Below, in pieces: positions 1 through 8,915 of a stretch of 64,000 nt of DNA (position 1 is the first letter of the stretch; the number at the start of each line of letters is the position of its first letter). The stretch is from Ensifer sp. LC11 (lineage in GTDB: Bacteria > Pseudomonadota > Alphaproteobacteria > Rhizobiales > Rhizobiaceae), in the NCBI RefSeq assembly GCF_001695835.1, contig NZ_MBSO01000012.1, positions 496,001 to 560,000 on the forward strand, written 5' to 3'. Below the pieces are notes generated by a model. The model was not told where the DNA came from, searched no databases, and saw only the letters and a program-made list of their open reading frames with translations. The translations under genes were made by a program, and so were the position numbers.

Positions 1-1
1 C

Positions 2-952
2 AAGGTGGTGGCCGGCCAGCCGCTGTTCCGGCTCGACAATACCGAGGAGGAGGCCGCGGCCGAGGTTGCGCGTCGGCAGATCGCCGAGGTCGACGCCGAG
101 ATGACCGTCGCCCGCACCGAGCTCACCGCCGCCGATGGCGCCATCGTTCAGGCGCAGGCGGCAGTGCAGCAGGCCCAGGACGAGTACGATACCCAGGTCG
201 AACTCAACCGGCTGAACCCCAACGTCGTTGCCCGGCGCGAGATCGAGCGCCGGCAGGTCAACCTTGAAGGGCGCAAGGGCGCGCTCACCGCCGTGCTCTC
301 CAACAAACAGACGCTGGAAACCAAGATCGCGTCGCTGCTGCCCTCGCAGAGGTCAAGTGCCGAAGCCGCCTTGCAGCAGGCCGAGGCCGATCTTGCCAAG
401 ACCACGGTTCGCGCCGGCGTTTCCGGCACGCTCCACCAGTTCACGCTAAGGGTTGGCGAGGTCGTCAACCCGATGCTGAGGCCCGCTGGCGTGCTTGTTC
501 CCGAGGAGGCCGGCCGCACGGCGCTGATCGCCGGCTTCGGGCAGATCGAGGCCCAGGTGATGAAAGTCGGCATGATTGCCGAGGCGACCTGCATCGGCAA
601 GCCGTTCACGATCATCCCGATGGTCGTGACCGAGGTGCAGGACGTCATCGCCGGCGGGCAGATCAGGGCGAGCGACCAGCTTGTCGACGTTGCGCAACTG
701 GCGAAACCCGGCACGCTCACCGTCTTCCTCGAGCCGCTCTATCCCGGCCTGCTTGAAGGCATCCCGCCGGGTAGCAGTTGCATCGCCAATGCCTATACCA
801 ACAGCCATGACGAATTGTCGTCGCCGAACATCAGCACCGCCCGCTGGCTGTACCTCCACGTGGTCGATGCCGTCGGCCTGGTGCACGCCATGATCCTGCG
901 CATGCAGGCGCTGATGCTGCCGGTGCAGACGCTGGTGCTTGGCGGTCATTGA
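2..952 (+). CDS. HlyD-family secretion/efflux adaptor, 5' end cut by window
   Basis: The gene is open from the first bases of the window, so its N-terminus (signal anchor and first part of the lipoyl half) is missing. About 316 residues remain. They show the usual order of a periplasmic adaptor: the end of the first lipoyl half (GQPLFRLDN), a long coiled-coil hairpin rich in Ala, Glu and Gln (about residues 20-135), the second lipoyl half (VRAGVSGTLHQF), and a C-terminal beta domain. Such proteins link an inner-membrane pump to the outer membrane. The total length and the hydrophobic tail resemble the YiaV/YibH subgroup usually paired with a DUF3302 protein, but that partner would lie outside the window, so this is inference. 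Confidence 0.85.
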   Translation, partial: KVVAGQPLFRLDNTEEEAAAEVARRQIAEVDAEMTVARTELTAADGAIVQAQAAVQQAQDEYDTQVELNRLNPNVVARREIERRQVNLEGRKGALTAVLSNKQTLETKIASLLPSQRSSAEAALQQAEADLAKTTVRAGVSGTLHQFTLRVGEVVNPMLRPAGVLVPEEAGRTALIAGFGQIEAQVMKVGMIAEATCIGKPFTIIPMVVTEVQDVIAGGQIRASDQLVDVAQLAKPGTLTVFLEPLYPGLLEGIPPGSSCIANAYTNSHDELSSPNISTARWLYLHVVDAVGLVHAMILRMQALMLPVQTLVLGGH

Positions 953-1626
953 GGCAATGACTGTGGGCCGGGACCCCAGGTTTCCGGCCCGCCTTTCGCG
1001 CTGCATCGCGCGTATGGTTCGCCCCTGAGGCTACCAATAGCGGCCTTACAACTTTGCCTGTCGCTCAAGGGCCGCCTTTCCACCCTTATTCAAGGCGGCA
1101 ATTGCCAGAGCATCCCGCTCTCAAGTGGGTTCACGTGAGGTGGAAAGATGCTCTGGAATCAAAGTGCGAGAGCGTCCTTGGTACGTTCATACGAACGCAC
1201 GGCGCTCTGGCACCCTTGGCCTGGCTGCCAGCTTCACCAGTATAGAGGTTTCGCCCCTCGATGGAGGAGCCTGGTGACGGTCTCGTTGCAGCGATCTGTC
1301 GTTGGACGTCAGATAGATGTGGGGAAATCAAATCGATGTGGGCGTCAGCGCGTCCCAAATATGATTGAGCCCCCGTGGGGACGGAGGCTCAAGCGCGCAA
1401 TCAAATTAATAAAGCAACTGCACCGCAATATAACCGCAAGCATGCGTACTCTTCCGGGGATTGCATACTTCCGTGGCGCAATCGCAAGTACAGTGTGGCA
1501 AAAGCGTGGCCCGAAAGCAATGGATTTTAAGGGGATTCTAATAGTCAATTCGGGTTACGGGAAAATCCCCAGCTTTTTCACCCGATCGGGTCAGGATTTT
1601 CCTGACGGTAGCCCGCGCGGGTGCAG
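953..1626. other. Intergenic region with repeat A and hairpins, no gene seen
   Basis: This 674-base gap holds one full copy of intergenic repeat A (1107-1208). After it the base composition becomes more AT-rich. A strong stem at about 1366-1391 (TGAGCC...GGCTCA) and a short hairpin GTCAGGA-TTT-TCCTGAC at 1590-1606 lie between two converging genes and may help end transcription, but neither is followed by a clear U tract. Open frames crossing the gap have no plausible start or protein-like composition. Confidence 0.5.
1107..1208 (+). repeat. Intergenic repeat A, copy 1
   Basis: This copy has two hairpins side by side. The left one is framed by AGAGCATC and GATGCTCT; the right one has TGCGTTC-type arms around GAACGCA and ends in GGCGCTCT. 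Closely similar copies occur at 7853-7955, 22107-22209 and 50418-50520, an interrupted copy at 29710-31763, and a half copy in reverse at 32605-32653. The design matches the mosaic intergenic elements known in rhizobia (RIME-like); assignment to a named family is inference. Confidence 0.85.
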
Positions 1627-2124
1627 TCAAGCTTCGTGCACACCCTCACGGTCGCCATCGGCCTCGACCGGCATCGTCCAGGGCTCCCAGATCGCGTCCG
1701 GTGCCGCGCCTTCGCGCCGGTAGAAGCGTTTTGCATTTTCGTTGGCCGCAAGCACGGTCCAGTTGATGCGCGGTGCGCCGATCGCCGCGGCGTGACGTTT
1801 CAGGGCGTCGATCAGCGCCGCGCCGGCGCCGGAGGAACGTGCTGTTTCATCGACGAAAAGTTCCTTCAGCACCAGTGTCGGCTTCAGGTCGTAGGTCCAG
1901 GGGATGACGTAATGCACGGCGATGCCGATGATGCGGCCGCCGAGGTCTGCAACCAGAACCCCGAAGCGCGGGTTTTCGCCGAGGCCATGTTTGATCAGGT
2001 CCCGCTCGGTCACACGGAATTTGTCGATGTAACCTTCGAATTCCGCGAGACCGCGCATCAGCCGTAGCACGTCGGCGACGTCGTCACGTTCGAAGGGCCT
2101 GATGGTAAGGGGTGACGCGCGCAT
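1627..2124 (-). CDS. GNAT acetyltransferase, diamine/thialysine acetyltransferase-like
   Basis: This is a 165-residue single-domain GNAT protein. The acetyl-CoA loop is read as RSSGAGAALI, after the beta-4 strand KELFVDE. The N-terminal part (LAEFE, then TERDL and a GENP segment) and the C-terminal NENAKRFYRREGA follow the pattern of the spermidine/spermine and thialysine N-acetyltransferase group, so a small amine is a reasonable substrate. The ATG is preceded by ACGAGG at good spacing. It converges with the adaptor gene across a 674-base gap. The exact substrate cannot be read from the sequence. Confidence 0.88.
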   Translation of the reverse strand: MRASPLTIRPFERDDVADVLRLMRGLAEFEGYIDKFRVTERDLIKHGLGENPRFGVLVADLGGRIIGIAVHYVIPWTYDLKPTLVLKELFVDETARSSGAGAALIDALKRHAAAIGAPRINWTVLAANENAKRFYRREGAAPDAIWEPWTMPVEADGDREGVHEA

Positions 2125-2308
2125 CTTTATACCTCGTGCAAAGGGGTTAGCGGTCAGGCGCGGGTTACGAAAGGCCGGCGAGAGGCCGACCGCGCCGCAT
2201 GATCTGCCTGGATCGCGATCGATTTCAGGGTGAAATCAGGCGCGATCCAAAATGCTGCGGTGCCGCGCATTCCGCAAGCACGCGGCACTGCAATGAACGT
2301 CGACGCGC

Positions 2309-2740
2309 TCAAGCCGCGAGCAAGGCCTGGGCTTCGCCCGGTGCAGCACCGGTGGCGAAGGCAAAGCCTTCGTCTTCCCAACCGGTGATGCCGCCGATCA
2401 TGATCTTTACGGGGCGGCCGAGGCGGGCGAGCTTGAGGGCCGCCTGGTCGGCGCCGTTGCAATGCGGGCCGGCGCAGTAGGCGACGAAGAGCGTATCTGC
2501 AGGCCATTCGGCCATGCGTTCGGCGGTGATCTGCCGGTGCGGCAGGTGGATGGCACCGGGCACATGGCGGCGGGCATAGGCCGCATCGGAGCCGACCACA
2601 TGCAGAAGCACGAAATCCTGTTCTCCGCTCTTCAGCGCATGGGCGACATCTGCACAATCGGTCTCGACGCTCAAGCGCTTGGCGAAATGGACAATGGCGA
2701 TCTCGGGCGAGGCAGCGGGGGTTTCGGTCACATAGCTCAT
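2309..2740 (-). CDS. Rhodanese-like domain protein
   Basis: This 143-residue protein is a single rhodanese domain. The strand-loop element ARRHVPGAIHLPH (about residues 56-68) is the typical substrate-side motif, and the active loop reads CAGPHCN with the presumed persulfide-carrying Cys at residue 89 and a second Cys at 94. Cytoplasmic single-domain rhodaneses move sulfane sulfur between thiols or to acceptors. The start is well fixed by GAAGGAG just upstream. It is divergent from the FtrA-type regulator gene, and the 85-base gap contains a perfect inverted repeat, so the rhodanese is a likely target of that regulator. Confidence 0.88.
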   Translation of the reverse strand: MSYVTETPAASPEIAIVHFAKRLSVETDCADVAHALKSGEQDFVLLHVVGSDAAYARRHVPGAIHLPHRQITAERMAEWPADTLFVAYCAGPHCNGADQAALKLARLGRPVKIMIGGITGWEDEGFAFATGAAPGEAQALLAA

Positions 2741-2808
2741 CGGGCTCTCCTTCAGTCGGTGCGGGTTGACGAGGAGATAGATAGCAGTGCTTCACGGGGG
2801 CTGGCAGT

Positions 2809-2822
2809 TGGCAACATTGCCA
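2809..2822. promoter_or_regulatory. Inverted repeat TGGCAA-N2-TTGCCA, candidate operator
   Basis: A perfect 6+6 inverted repeat lies between the divergent rhodanese gene and the FtrA-type regulator. It ends three bases before the ATG at 2826, so it could control the regulator itself, the rhodanese, or both. The function is inferred from symmetry and position. Confidence 0.5.
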
Positions 2823-2825
2823 TAT

Positions 2826-3863
2826 ATGCTCAAGATCATGCCAAAGTTATCACCCGCTGCCAATCCGCTTGAAAACCCACTCGTCGTGGCGCTCGCGTAT
2901 GACGGGCTCTGCACCTTCGAGTTCGGCGTCGCCGTGGAAATGTTCGGCTTGCCGCGGCCGGAAATGGGCGAGGGCTGGTATCGCTTCGCCGTCGCCTCGG
3001 TCGATCCCGGCGAGCTGAGGGCAACCGGCGGCGTGCGCCTTGTCGCCGATGGCGGTATCGAGCTTTTGCGGCAGGCCGGAACGATCATCGTTCCTGGCTG
3101 GCGCGGCGCGGAACAGCCGGTTCCCGAGGCGGTGTGCCAGGCGCTCAGGGAGGCGCATCAGCGCGGTGCACGGGTGCTTTCCATCTGCTCCGGCGTCTTT
3201 GTGCTGGCGGCGGCAGGCCTGCTTTCAGGCCGTAGGGCGACGACCCACTGGCGCTACACCGACAAGCTTGGGGCGCTTTACCCTGACATCGAGGTAGTGC
3301 CGGACGTGCTCTACGTCGATGGCGGGCAGGTGCTGACCTCGGCGGGAAGTGCGGCCGGCATCGATCTCTGCCTGCACCTGATCCGCCGCGACTTCGGCAG
3401 CGAGGCGGCCAATCGTGTCGCCCGCCGGCTCGTGGTGCCGCCACACCGCGACGGCGGCCAGGCGCAGTTCATCGAGCGGGCGGTTCCTGACGTGCACGAG
3501 AGCGCCCGGCTTGGGCCACTGCTTGACCGGATGCGCGAGCGGTTGGGCGAGGACTTCTCGATCGCCACGCTGGCGAAAGCCGCCGGCATGAGCGAGCGCA
3601 CGTTCCTGCGCCGCTTCGAGGCGGCGACCGGCACCACACCGGCGCGCTGGCTGCTTTCCGAGCGGCTTTCTCGCGCCCGGCAATTGCTGGAGGAGACGGC
3701 GCTCGGCATGGAACAGGTGGCCGAAGCCTCGGGTTTCGGCTCCACCCAGACGCTTCGCCACCATTTCCGCCAGCAGCTTTCGACGACGCCGGCCGCCTAC
3801 CGCGCCGCCTTCGGGCGAATGGTGGCGCAAGCGGGGCTGCCTGCCGAGGTCGCCGCGGAATAA
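2826..3863 (+). CDS. ftrA: GlxA/FtrA-type transcriptional regulator (DJ-1/PfpI plus AraC HTH)
   Basis: This regulator of 345 residues has an N-terminal DJ-1/PfpI (class I amidotransferase-like) sensory domain (about residues 15-190, with nucleophile-elbow segment SICSGVFVLA) and a C-terminal AraC-type double helix-turn-helix (about 220-320, ending GSTQTLRHHFRQQL and TPAAYR). The sequence strongly resembles the FtrA activator family (PRK09393 as known from annotation practice). In-frame GTG 2787 and ATG 2838 are other possible starts; 2826 gives the usual N-terminus but lies against the inverted repeat at 2809-2822, so the true start may be 2838. The divergent rhodanese gene is the obvious target candidate. 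Confidence 0.88.
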   Translation: MLKIMPKLSPAANPLENPLVVALAYDGLCTFEFGVAVEMFGLPRPEMGEGWYRFAVASVDPGELRATGGVRLVADGGIELLRQAGTIIVPGWRGAEQPVPEAVCQALREAHQRGARVLSICSGVFVLAAAGLLSGRRATTHWRYTDKLGALYPDIEVVPDVLYVDGGQVLTSAGSAAGIDLCLHLIRRDFGSEAANRVARRLVVPPHRDGGQAQFIERAVPDVHESARLGPLLDRMRERLGEDFSIATLAKAAGMSERTFLRRFEAATGTTPARWLLSERLSRARQLLEETALGMEQVAEASGFGSTQTLRHHFRQQLSTTPAAYRAAFGRMVAQAGLPAEVAAE

Positions 3864-3963
3864 ACCGCACGGCTTCCGCCGGCCGCCAAAGCACATCGCG
3901 CTCTTTCAGGTGTGCTCGTTGCGCGTTGTCGCAAAGTCGCAGCGCACTTTTGCGCAACATTCT

Positions 3964-4947
3964 CTACGCCTCCGATAGGGCAGGCTCGGCACCGTCCTTG
4001 CGGAAGAAGGAGCGGAAGAACAGGGCATCCGGCGCCGAGACGATTACCCGGGCGATGACCGCCGTGGCGACGATGGCAAAGACCAGGCGGCCGAAGAAGA
4101 CGCTGGTGAAATCCGCACCGAGCGCGACGACGACCAGCGTATCCTCCACCAGGCTGTGGCCAAAACCCATGAAGACGCAGGCGAGGAAGACCTGGCGCGG
4201 CTCGACATTGGCCTCGCGTGCCTCGCGGATGAGAAAAGCGCCACCATAGGAGATCCCAAGCAGCACGCCGACCGCGGCAAACGGCACTGTCTCAGGCTTT
4301 ATGCCGGCGAGCCGGAAGAGCGGCGCCATGCCACGGTTGAGATAACCGAGGATGCCGACCAGCTTGAGGATCTCGATCGTCCAGCTCAAGGCGAGCAGCA
4401 CGACGAGCATGGTCGCGAGCGTCTTCAGCGTGCTGAGGGCGAAGGCAATCCAGCCGGAGCCCTCGTTGACCGGTATCCAGGTGGGGTTCAGCGGCGTGGC
4501 GAGCCATCCGGTTCCCGCGAAGATCTGATGCAGGATGGCTGCGAAGACGAGGCCGCCGCCGATCCGGAGCGCAGCCGTGACGAGGAAGCTTGGACCCGCC
4601 TTCTGGATGATGCGCTGCTCGATCGGGATGGCGTGGGCCACCAGCATCAGCGCCGAAAAGACGGTCATGTCGGCGGTCGTCAGTTCCGAGACCGGCACCA
4701 GCGCGAAGACGACCACGACCGCGCCCCAGATGCCGACCAGGAGCCCGGTCAGCCAGGCAAAGGCAAGCTCGGGCGGCAGGCCGACGAGCATCATCAGCGG
4801 CTCGAAGGCAGGGGCGACCGCGCGGATCACGCCGAGTTCCTGCAGCACATGGGTGACGATGGTGACGGGAACGATGATGCGCACCAGATCCCAGTAGACT
4901 TCCAGCGTCGCGAGCGTCTTGCGGTAGAGGATGATCAGAACGGCCAT
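3964..4947 (-). CDS. Nucleoside-recognition (Gate) domain membrane protein
   Basis: This is a 327-residue inner-membrane protein with about eight hydrophobic segments. Two halves carry the Gate/nucleoside-recognition type fold (for example the [19 protein letters not shown] and [14 protein letters not shown] segments) seen in spore maturation A/B-like and nucleoside transporter gate proteins. Frames continue upstream to 5154, but ATG 4947 is preceded by AAGGAGAG and gives a natural start ([10 protein letters not shown]). It is divergent from an Lrp/AsnC regulator with palindromes between them, which suggests control by that regulator. The transported molecule is unknown; an amino acid or related metabolite would fit the Lrp partner. 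Confidence 0.8.
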   Translation of the reverse strand: MAVLIILYRKTLATLEVYWDLVRIIVPVTIVTHVLQELGVIRAVAPAFEPLMMLVGLPPELAFAWLTGLLVGIWGAVVVVFALVPVSELTTADMTVFSALMLVAHAIPIEQRIIQKAGPSFLVTAALRIGGGLVFAAILHQIFAGTGWLATPLNPTWIPVNEGSGWIAFALSTLKTLATMLVVLLALSWTIEILKLVGILGYLNRGMAPLFRLAGIKPETVPFAAVGVLLGISYGGAFLIREAREANVEPRQVFLACVFMGFGHSLVEDTLVVVALGADFTSVFFGRLVFAIVATAVIARVIVSAPDALFFRSFFRKDGAEPALSEA

Positions 4948-5013
4948 GGGGTCTCTCCTTGAACTTGTTGTCCAAGGACTAGCGCGAGGCCGTTCGCAGT
5001 TGTGGTCAAAATA

Positions 5014-5038
5014 TGCACTTCTGTGCAATAAAATTGCA
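5014..5038. promoter_or_regulatory. Overlapping palindromes between Lrp-type regulator and membrane gene
   Basis: Two inverted repeats overlap here: TGCAC-TTCT-GTGCA (5014-5027) and TGCAAT-AAA-ATTGCA (5024-5038). Lrp/AsnC proteins bind short symmetrical AT-containing sites and usually control their own gene and a divergent neighbour. The position 22 bases before the regulator start and about 67 bases before the membrane gene supports an operator. Confidence 0.55.
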
Positions 5039-5060
5039 TGGTGCCGGAACGAGGATGAAC

Positions 5061-5513
5061 ATGGACAAGATCGACAGCAAGCTCTTGAGGCTCTTGCAGC
5101 AGGATGCCTCGCGCACCAATGCCGAGCTTGCGGCCGAAGTCGGCCTTTCGCCATCGAGCTGCCTGCGCCGCATCAGGCGGCTGCATCAGACCGGCGTCAT
5201 CGACCGGATCGTCGCGGTCCTCAATCCGGCCAAGGCCGGCAGGACCATGAAGGCGATCATTACCGTGGAACTCGAGCGCCACGGCGAACAATTCGTCCGC
5301 CGCTTTTTGGACAGCGCCGCCAAGGAACCGGCGGTCGTCCAGGCCTACAGCGTCAGCGGCGAGACCGACGCAATTCTGATGCTGCGGCTGAAGGACATGG
5401 ACGAACTGGACGCGCTTACCGAGCGGCTGTTTCGCGAGGAAACCAATGTCGCGCGCTACTACACCGCGTTTGTCATCCGCACCGGCAAGGAGACGACGGA
5501 GATACCAGTGTGA
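5061..5513 (+). CDS. Lrp/AsnC-family transcriptional regulator
   Basis: This 150-residue protein has the N-terminal winged helix-turn-helix of the family ([15 protein letters not shown], then [19 protein letters not shown]) and the C-terminal RAM ligand-binding/assembly domain ([16 protein letters not shown]). Such regulators usually sense an amino acid and assemble into octamers. ATG 5061 is preferred because GAGG is seven bases upstream; ATG 5055 is possible. The gene is divergent from the Gate-domain membrane protein, so regulator and transporter probably form one small circuit. Confidence 0.92.
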   Translation: MDKIDSKLLRLLQQDASRTNAELAAEVGLSPSSCLRRIRRLHQTGVIDRIVAVLNPAKAGRTMKAIITVELERHGEQFVRRFLDSAAKEPAVVQAYSVSGETDAILMLRLKDMDELDALTERLFREETNVARYYTAFVIRTGKETTEIPV

Positions 5514-5610
5514 CGGAGGCCGCCAGGAAGAGACGGAGACGACCTCATATGACGGGCCCGGCGCCGCGCAAGGTGCGCCAGGGCAAGCTGCCCCGGCGCT
5601 TCGGCCATCG

Positions 5611-6360
5611 TCACTTCACCGCGGCATTGCCGCCATCGGCAAACAGTGCCGCGCCTGAGACGAAACTGGCCATCGGGCCGGAGAGGAAGAGGGCGGCCTG
5701 GGCGATCTCTTCCGGCTGAGCGATGCGCTTCATCGCGTGCAGGCCGGCGGCCCATTCCTTCTGCTCGGCGCTGCCGCCGGCCGGGGTATCGACACCACCA
5801 GGAAGCAGGGCGTTGGCGCGGATGCCGCTGGCGCCGTAGTCCGCGGTGATGCCCTTGACGAGACCCATCAGCCCGGCTTTCGCCGCGCCATAGGCGGCCA
5901 TGCCGGGGATGCCGACGCTGGTGCCGACGAAGGTTGAGGTGAAGACCAGCGACCCGCCACCGCGCGCAAGCATGGCCGGGATCTGGTGGCGGGCGCCGAG
6001 AAAGGCGGAGGTGAGGTTGGTGGCAAGCGATTGCTGCCATTCCGACGCTGTGATCTCTGCGACCGGCTTCATGACGTTGACGGCGCCGGCATTGTTGACG
6101 GCGATGTCGAGGCCGCCGAAATGGCTGATTGCCGCCTCCACCAGCCGGATGTGGGTGGCTTCCTCTGTGACGTCGCCGCTGACGGCGATCGCCTCGCCAC
6201 CCTCGTCACGGATCGCCTCGGCGACTGCTTTCAGCGGCGCTTCACTGCGGGCGTTGAGAACGATCTTGGCGCCTTCGGCGGCAAAAAGCTCTGCGACCGC
6301 GCGGCCGATGCCGGACGACGCGCCGGTGACGATAACGATCTTGTCTTCAAGCATGGACAT
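5611..6360 (-). CDS. SDR-family oxidoreductase
   Basis: This is a classical short-chain dehydrogenase of 249 residues. The cofactor loop TGASSGIG is at residues 12-19, NNAG at 89-92, and the catalytic Tyr157 and Lys161 lie in YGAAK. The segment after the first strand (NARSE) suggests NADP preference, which is inference. The start is fixed by AGAGGAG upstream; the frame remains open further upstream without coding character. The gene stands alone between the Lrp regulator and a GFA protein, so the substrate cannot be deduced. Confidence 0.92.
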   Translation of the reverse strand: MSMLEDKIVIVTGASSGIGRAVAELFAAEGAKIVLNARSEAPLKAVAEAIRDEGGEAIAVSGDVTEEATHIRLVEAAISHFGGLDIAVNNAGAVNVMKPVAEITASEWQQSLATNLTSAFLGARHQIPAMLARGGGSLVFTSTFVGTSVGIPGMAAYGAAKAGLMGLVKGITADYGASGIRANALLPGGVDTPAGGSAEQKEWAAGLHAMKRIAQPEEIAQAALFLSGPMASFVSGAALFADGGNAAVK

Positions 6361-6519
6361 GGACTTGCTCCTCTTTGGTTGAGGCGTCCTGACTACTGCC
6401 GGCGCGTCTGAGCGCCCACCCGATTTCCGATCGGTGGTTGAGAGGAGGCGATGTTCAACCGGCAGGGCCGATGGCATAGTTCGGTCCAAATGAAGGGGTG
6501 GCGAGAGGAAGGCGAGCGG

Positions 6520-6927
6520 ATGCTGAAGACCTATAGCGGGAGCTGTCATTGCGGTGCGGTGCGTATCGAGGCGGATATGGACATCAGCGCCGGCACGGGA
6601 AAGTGCAACTGCTCGATCTGCGCGAAGATGCGGCTCTGGTCGGTGATGGTGACGCCCGAGGCTTTCCGGCTGATCGCCGGCGAGGAGGTGCTGACGGATT
6701 ATTGCGGGCGCAATCCGGTCGCCCACCACTTCTTTTGCAGCCAATGCGGCGTCAGGCCGTTTGAGCGGATCAACGCGCCGAACATGACGAACCACACCTA
6801 TTACAACATCAACGTCGCCTGCCTCGACGGCCTCGACATCGACGAGCTGCTGTCAGCCCCCGTGACCTATTGCGACGGGCTCAACGACAACTGGGCCGAG
6901 GCCCCGGCCGAGGTGCGGCATCTTTAG
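6520..6927 (+). CDS. GFA-family protein (glutathione-dependent formaldehyde-activating fold)
   Basis: This 135-residue zinc protein carries the Mss4-like GFA signature. Cys9 and Cys11 lie in GSCHCGAV, Cys29, Cys31 and Cys34 in CNCSIC, and Cys73 and Cys76 in CSQCG, giving two zinc sites. The family includes S-hydroxymethylglutathione synthase-type proteins, but most members have no proven enzyme activity, so the name is a fold assignment. ATG 6520 is chosen because an AGGAAGGCGAG purine stretch precedes it. It is divergent from the SDR gene. Confidence 0.85.
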   Translation: MLKTYSGSCHCGAVRIEADMDISAGTGKCNCSICAKMRLWSVMVTPEAFRLIAGEEVLTDYCGRNPVAHHFFCSQCGVRPFERINAPNMTNHTYYNINVACLDGLDIDELLSAPVTYCDGLNDNWAEAPAEVRHL

Positions 6928-7134
6928 TTCTGGAATTGATTGATGGCCTGGGAGAAGGCACCCTCTGCGGCCTTTCCGAGCGAATGCGCGCCCCAGTTCC
7001 AAGCGCCTGGGCCAGTTCTTACAGCTAGAGAACGACGGCTGGACGCGGTTGATTTTCCATCCTTTTTGGCTATGGCGTCGTCAACCTAAACTTGACAGTT
7101 TGGCTCCTCGACGACATATTGTCGGCAACGGAAA

Positions 7135-7779
7135 CTAGGAGGTCTTCGCATGCGTAGCCCTGACCCGATCCAAATCTAACGCGAAGTCATCATATTTCGC
7201 TTTCAATTCGGCGTCGGACATATTGTTCGGCGCTTTTCGCTTTTTGCGAACAAATTTGTACGATGGATACGATATTTCCATCTCACGCAGAATGGCGCGT
7301 CCGGCGTCGGCGGAAAGATAACAATCGTCGTAGATTCGGTTTAGAACGTTAGCTCTTCCTTGTCCGGATATTTTTACATAGCTCGGCAGGTAAACTCCGT
7401 CGATCTGACCTTTAATTCTTTCAAGCAGGCCGTAAAAATAAACCACGTCGGATATGTATCCGTCTCCTGCATAGTTTATCAATTCAATATTTGACTTATA
7501 TATCTCTGTGTGTCGCGAGTCGGTTACGTGCGGTATAAACGACTGGTCGCTTTTTATCTTTGCGATCACGGTAGCCAGTGAAACGGGATTCTGTATGAAT
7601 TCTTCCATGTCACTGGTGTTGAAATCGATCTCTGCGTACAGGGCCCTGATAAATTTCTCTTTGTCGTCGTTGAGTTTTCGGTGCTGCAGGTAAAACTCAA
7701 CGGCCCGACTTGCCACCCAAAGCAGCACCGTTACCGCAGCCGTGATTGCCGCCGCCAGGTACGATGCACCACCATTCAT
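7135..7779 (-). CDS. Hypothetical protein with N-terminal membrane anchor
   Basis: This 214-residue protein is not recognised. Residues 7-27 form one hydrophobic helix, followed by a charged cytoplasmic-type domain (HRKLNDDKEKFIRALYAEIDF) that is mostly helical with several Tyr/Asp-rich segments. Codons are visibly more AT-rich than in neighbouring genes, suggesting recent acquisition. The ATG has GAGGGGCAGGA upstream. Repeat A copy 2 lies just upstream of its promoter region. Similar one-helix-anchored orphans occur at 18268 and 43733. Confidence 0.7.
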   Translation of the reverse strand: MNGGASYLAAAITAAVTVLLWVASRAVEFYLQHRKLNDDKEKFIRALYAEIDFNTSDMEEFIQNPVSLATVIAKIKSDQSFIPHVTDSRHTEIYKSNIELINYAGDGYISDVVYFYGLLERIKGQIDGVYLPSYVKISGQGRANVLNRIYDDCYLSADAGRAILREMEISYPSYKFVRKKRKAPNNMSDAELKAKYDDFALDLDRVRATHAKTS

Positions 7780-7852
7780 ATCCTGCCCCTCGCAAACCCG
7801 TTCGCTCGGTCTAAAAAATGCGAGATAAGTCGCCAGCGTGCAACTCCTAATC

Positions 7853-7955
7853 TAGAGCATCCCGCTCTCAAGTGGGTTCACGTGAGGCGGAAAGATGCTC
7901 TAGAATCAAAGTGCGAGAGCGTCCTTGGTGCGTTCATATGAACGCACGGCGCTCT
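7853..7955 (+). repeat. Intergenic repeat A, copy 2
   Basis: This copy is nearly identical to copy 1, with both hairpins intact: the left framed by AGAGCATC and GATGCTCT, the right with TGCGTTCATATGAACGCA, a perfect 18-base palindrome. It separates the orphan membrane protein from the end of the LysR gene. Confidence 0.88.
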
Positions 7956-7986
7956 CGGGATGGCCGCCCCACACGAGGCCGCTGAT

Positions 7987-8886
7987 CTACTGCATCTTTT
8001 CTTCCAGATTCGCCAACGTCCTCAAGGCGGCCAATGTCTCGCGTAGCGCCCGGTCGAGCCGCTTGTCGCGGCGAAGCACGAGGGCGGAGCGGCGGGAGAA
8101 GGGCGGCGACACGGGGCGCACCTCCAGCCGCTCGCGATCCTCGGTCCTGAGCGCGATCTCCGGCACGAGGGCCGCGCCGAGGCCGGCGGCCACCATTTCC
8201 TTGATCGCGTCGACGCTGCCGAATGACATCAGCGGTTTGACGTTCGTGCCGCCCGACATCAGCCAGTCGTCGGTGATGCGGCGCGTATTGGCGCCGGGCT
8301 CATAGAGGATCATCGGATACTTCGCCAGGATCGCGGCGGTCACGCTGTCGGGAAGGTCCGTTCCCAAAGGGGCGATGGCGGCGAAGCGTTCTTCGAGCAG
8401 CGGCTCGATGTCGAAGATGCGGCCGGCAACGGGAAGGGTGACGAGGCCGATATCGAGCAGGTTTTCGTCGACCGCCCGGACGATGTCGGCACTGTTGCCG
8501 GTCGTAACCGTGATGTCGAGATCGGGAAAACGACGCTTGAGACCCGCAAGCAGCGGCGGCAGCAGGAAGGCGCAAGGGGTGGCGCCGGTGCCGATCCTCA
8601 CGCGACCGAAGACGCCTCTCGCGTGGCGCGCCACCGCCTCCAGCGCCTGACTGGTCACCGCTTCGATGCGATCCACATGGGCCAGCAATTCCGCTCCGGC
8701 CGCACTCGGCCTTGCGGTGCGGCCGACGCGCTCGACCAGGCGCACGCCGAGCTGCTTTTCAAGCGCCCGCACTTGCAGGCTGATCGCCGGCTGCGTCAGC
8801 CCCAGCCGCTCGGCGGCGGCCGAAAAACTGCCGAGTTCGGCGACCAGCGCGAAGGTTCGGAGGTAGTCGAGGTTGAGGGCACTCAT
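7987..8886 (-). CDS. LysR-family transcriptional regulator
   Basis: This 299-residue protein has the family layout: a winged helix-turn-helix in residues 4-62 (SFSAAAERLGLTQPAISLQV) and a periplasmic-binding-protein-like effector domain from about residue 92. LysR proteins usually activate a divergent target and repress themselves. The divergent neighbour here is a DUF1127 gene starting only about 26 bases away, and the gap holds a near-palindromic AT-rich site. The effector is unknown. Confidence 0.93.
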   Translation of the reverse strand: MSALNLDYLRTFALVAELGSFSAAAERLGLTQPAISLQVRALEKQLGVRLVERVGRTARPSAAGAELLAHVDRIEAVTSQALEAVARHARGVFGRVRIGTGATPCAFLLPPLLAGLKRRFPDLDITVTTGNSADIVRAVDENLLDIGLVTLPVAGRIFDIEPLLEERFAAIAPLGTDLPDSVTAAILAKYPMILYEPGANTRRITDDWLMSGGTNVKPLMSFGSVDAIKEMVAAGLGAALVPEIALRTEDRERLEVRPVSPPFSRRSALVLRRDKRLDRALRETLAALRTLANLEEKMQ

Positions 8887-8915
8887 ATCAAAGTTTTCCT
8901 TATGATTTGAATATG
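8884..8915. promoter_or_regulatory. LysR-type dyad between divergent genes
   Basis: The arms CATATCAAA (8884-8892) and TTTGAATATG (8906-8915) are an inverted repeat with one extra base, separated by 13 bases. This resembles an extended LysR T-N11-A box. It overlaps the start codons of both the lysR gene and the most upstream ATG of the DUF1127 gene, so one of those starts may be wrong. Confidence 0.4.
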
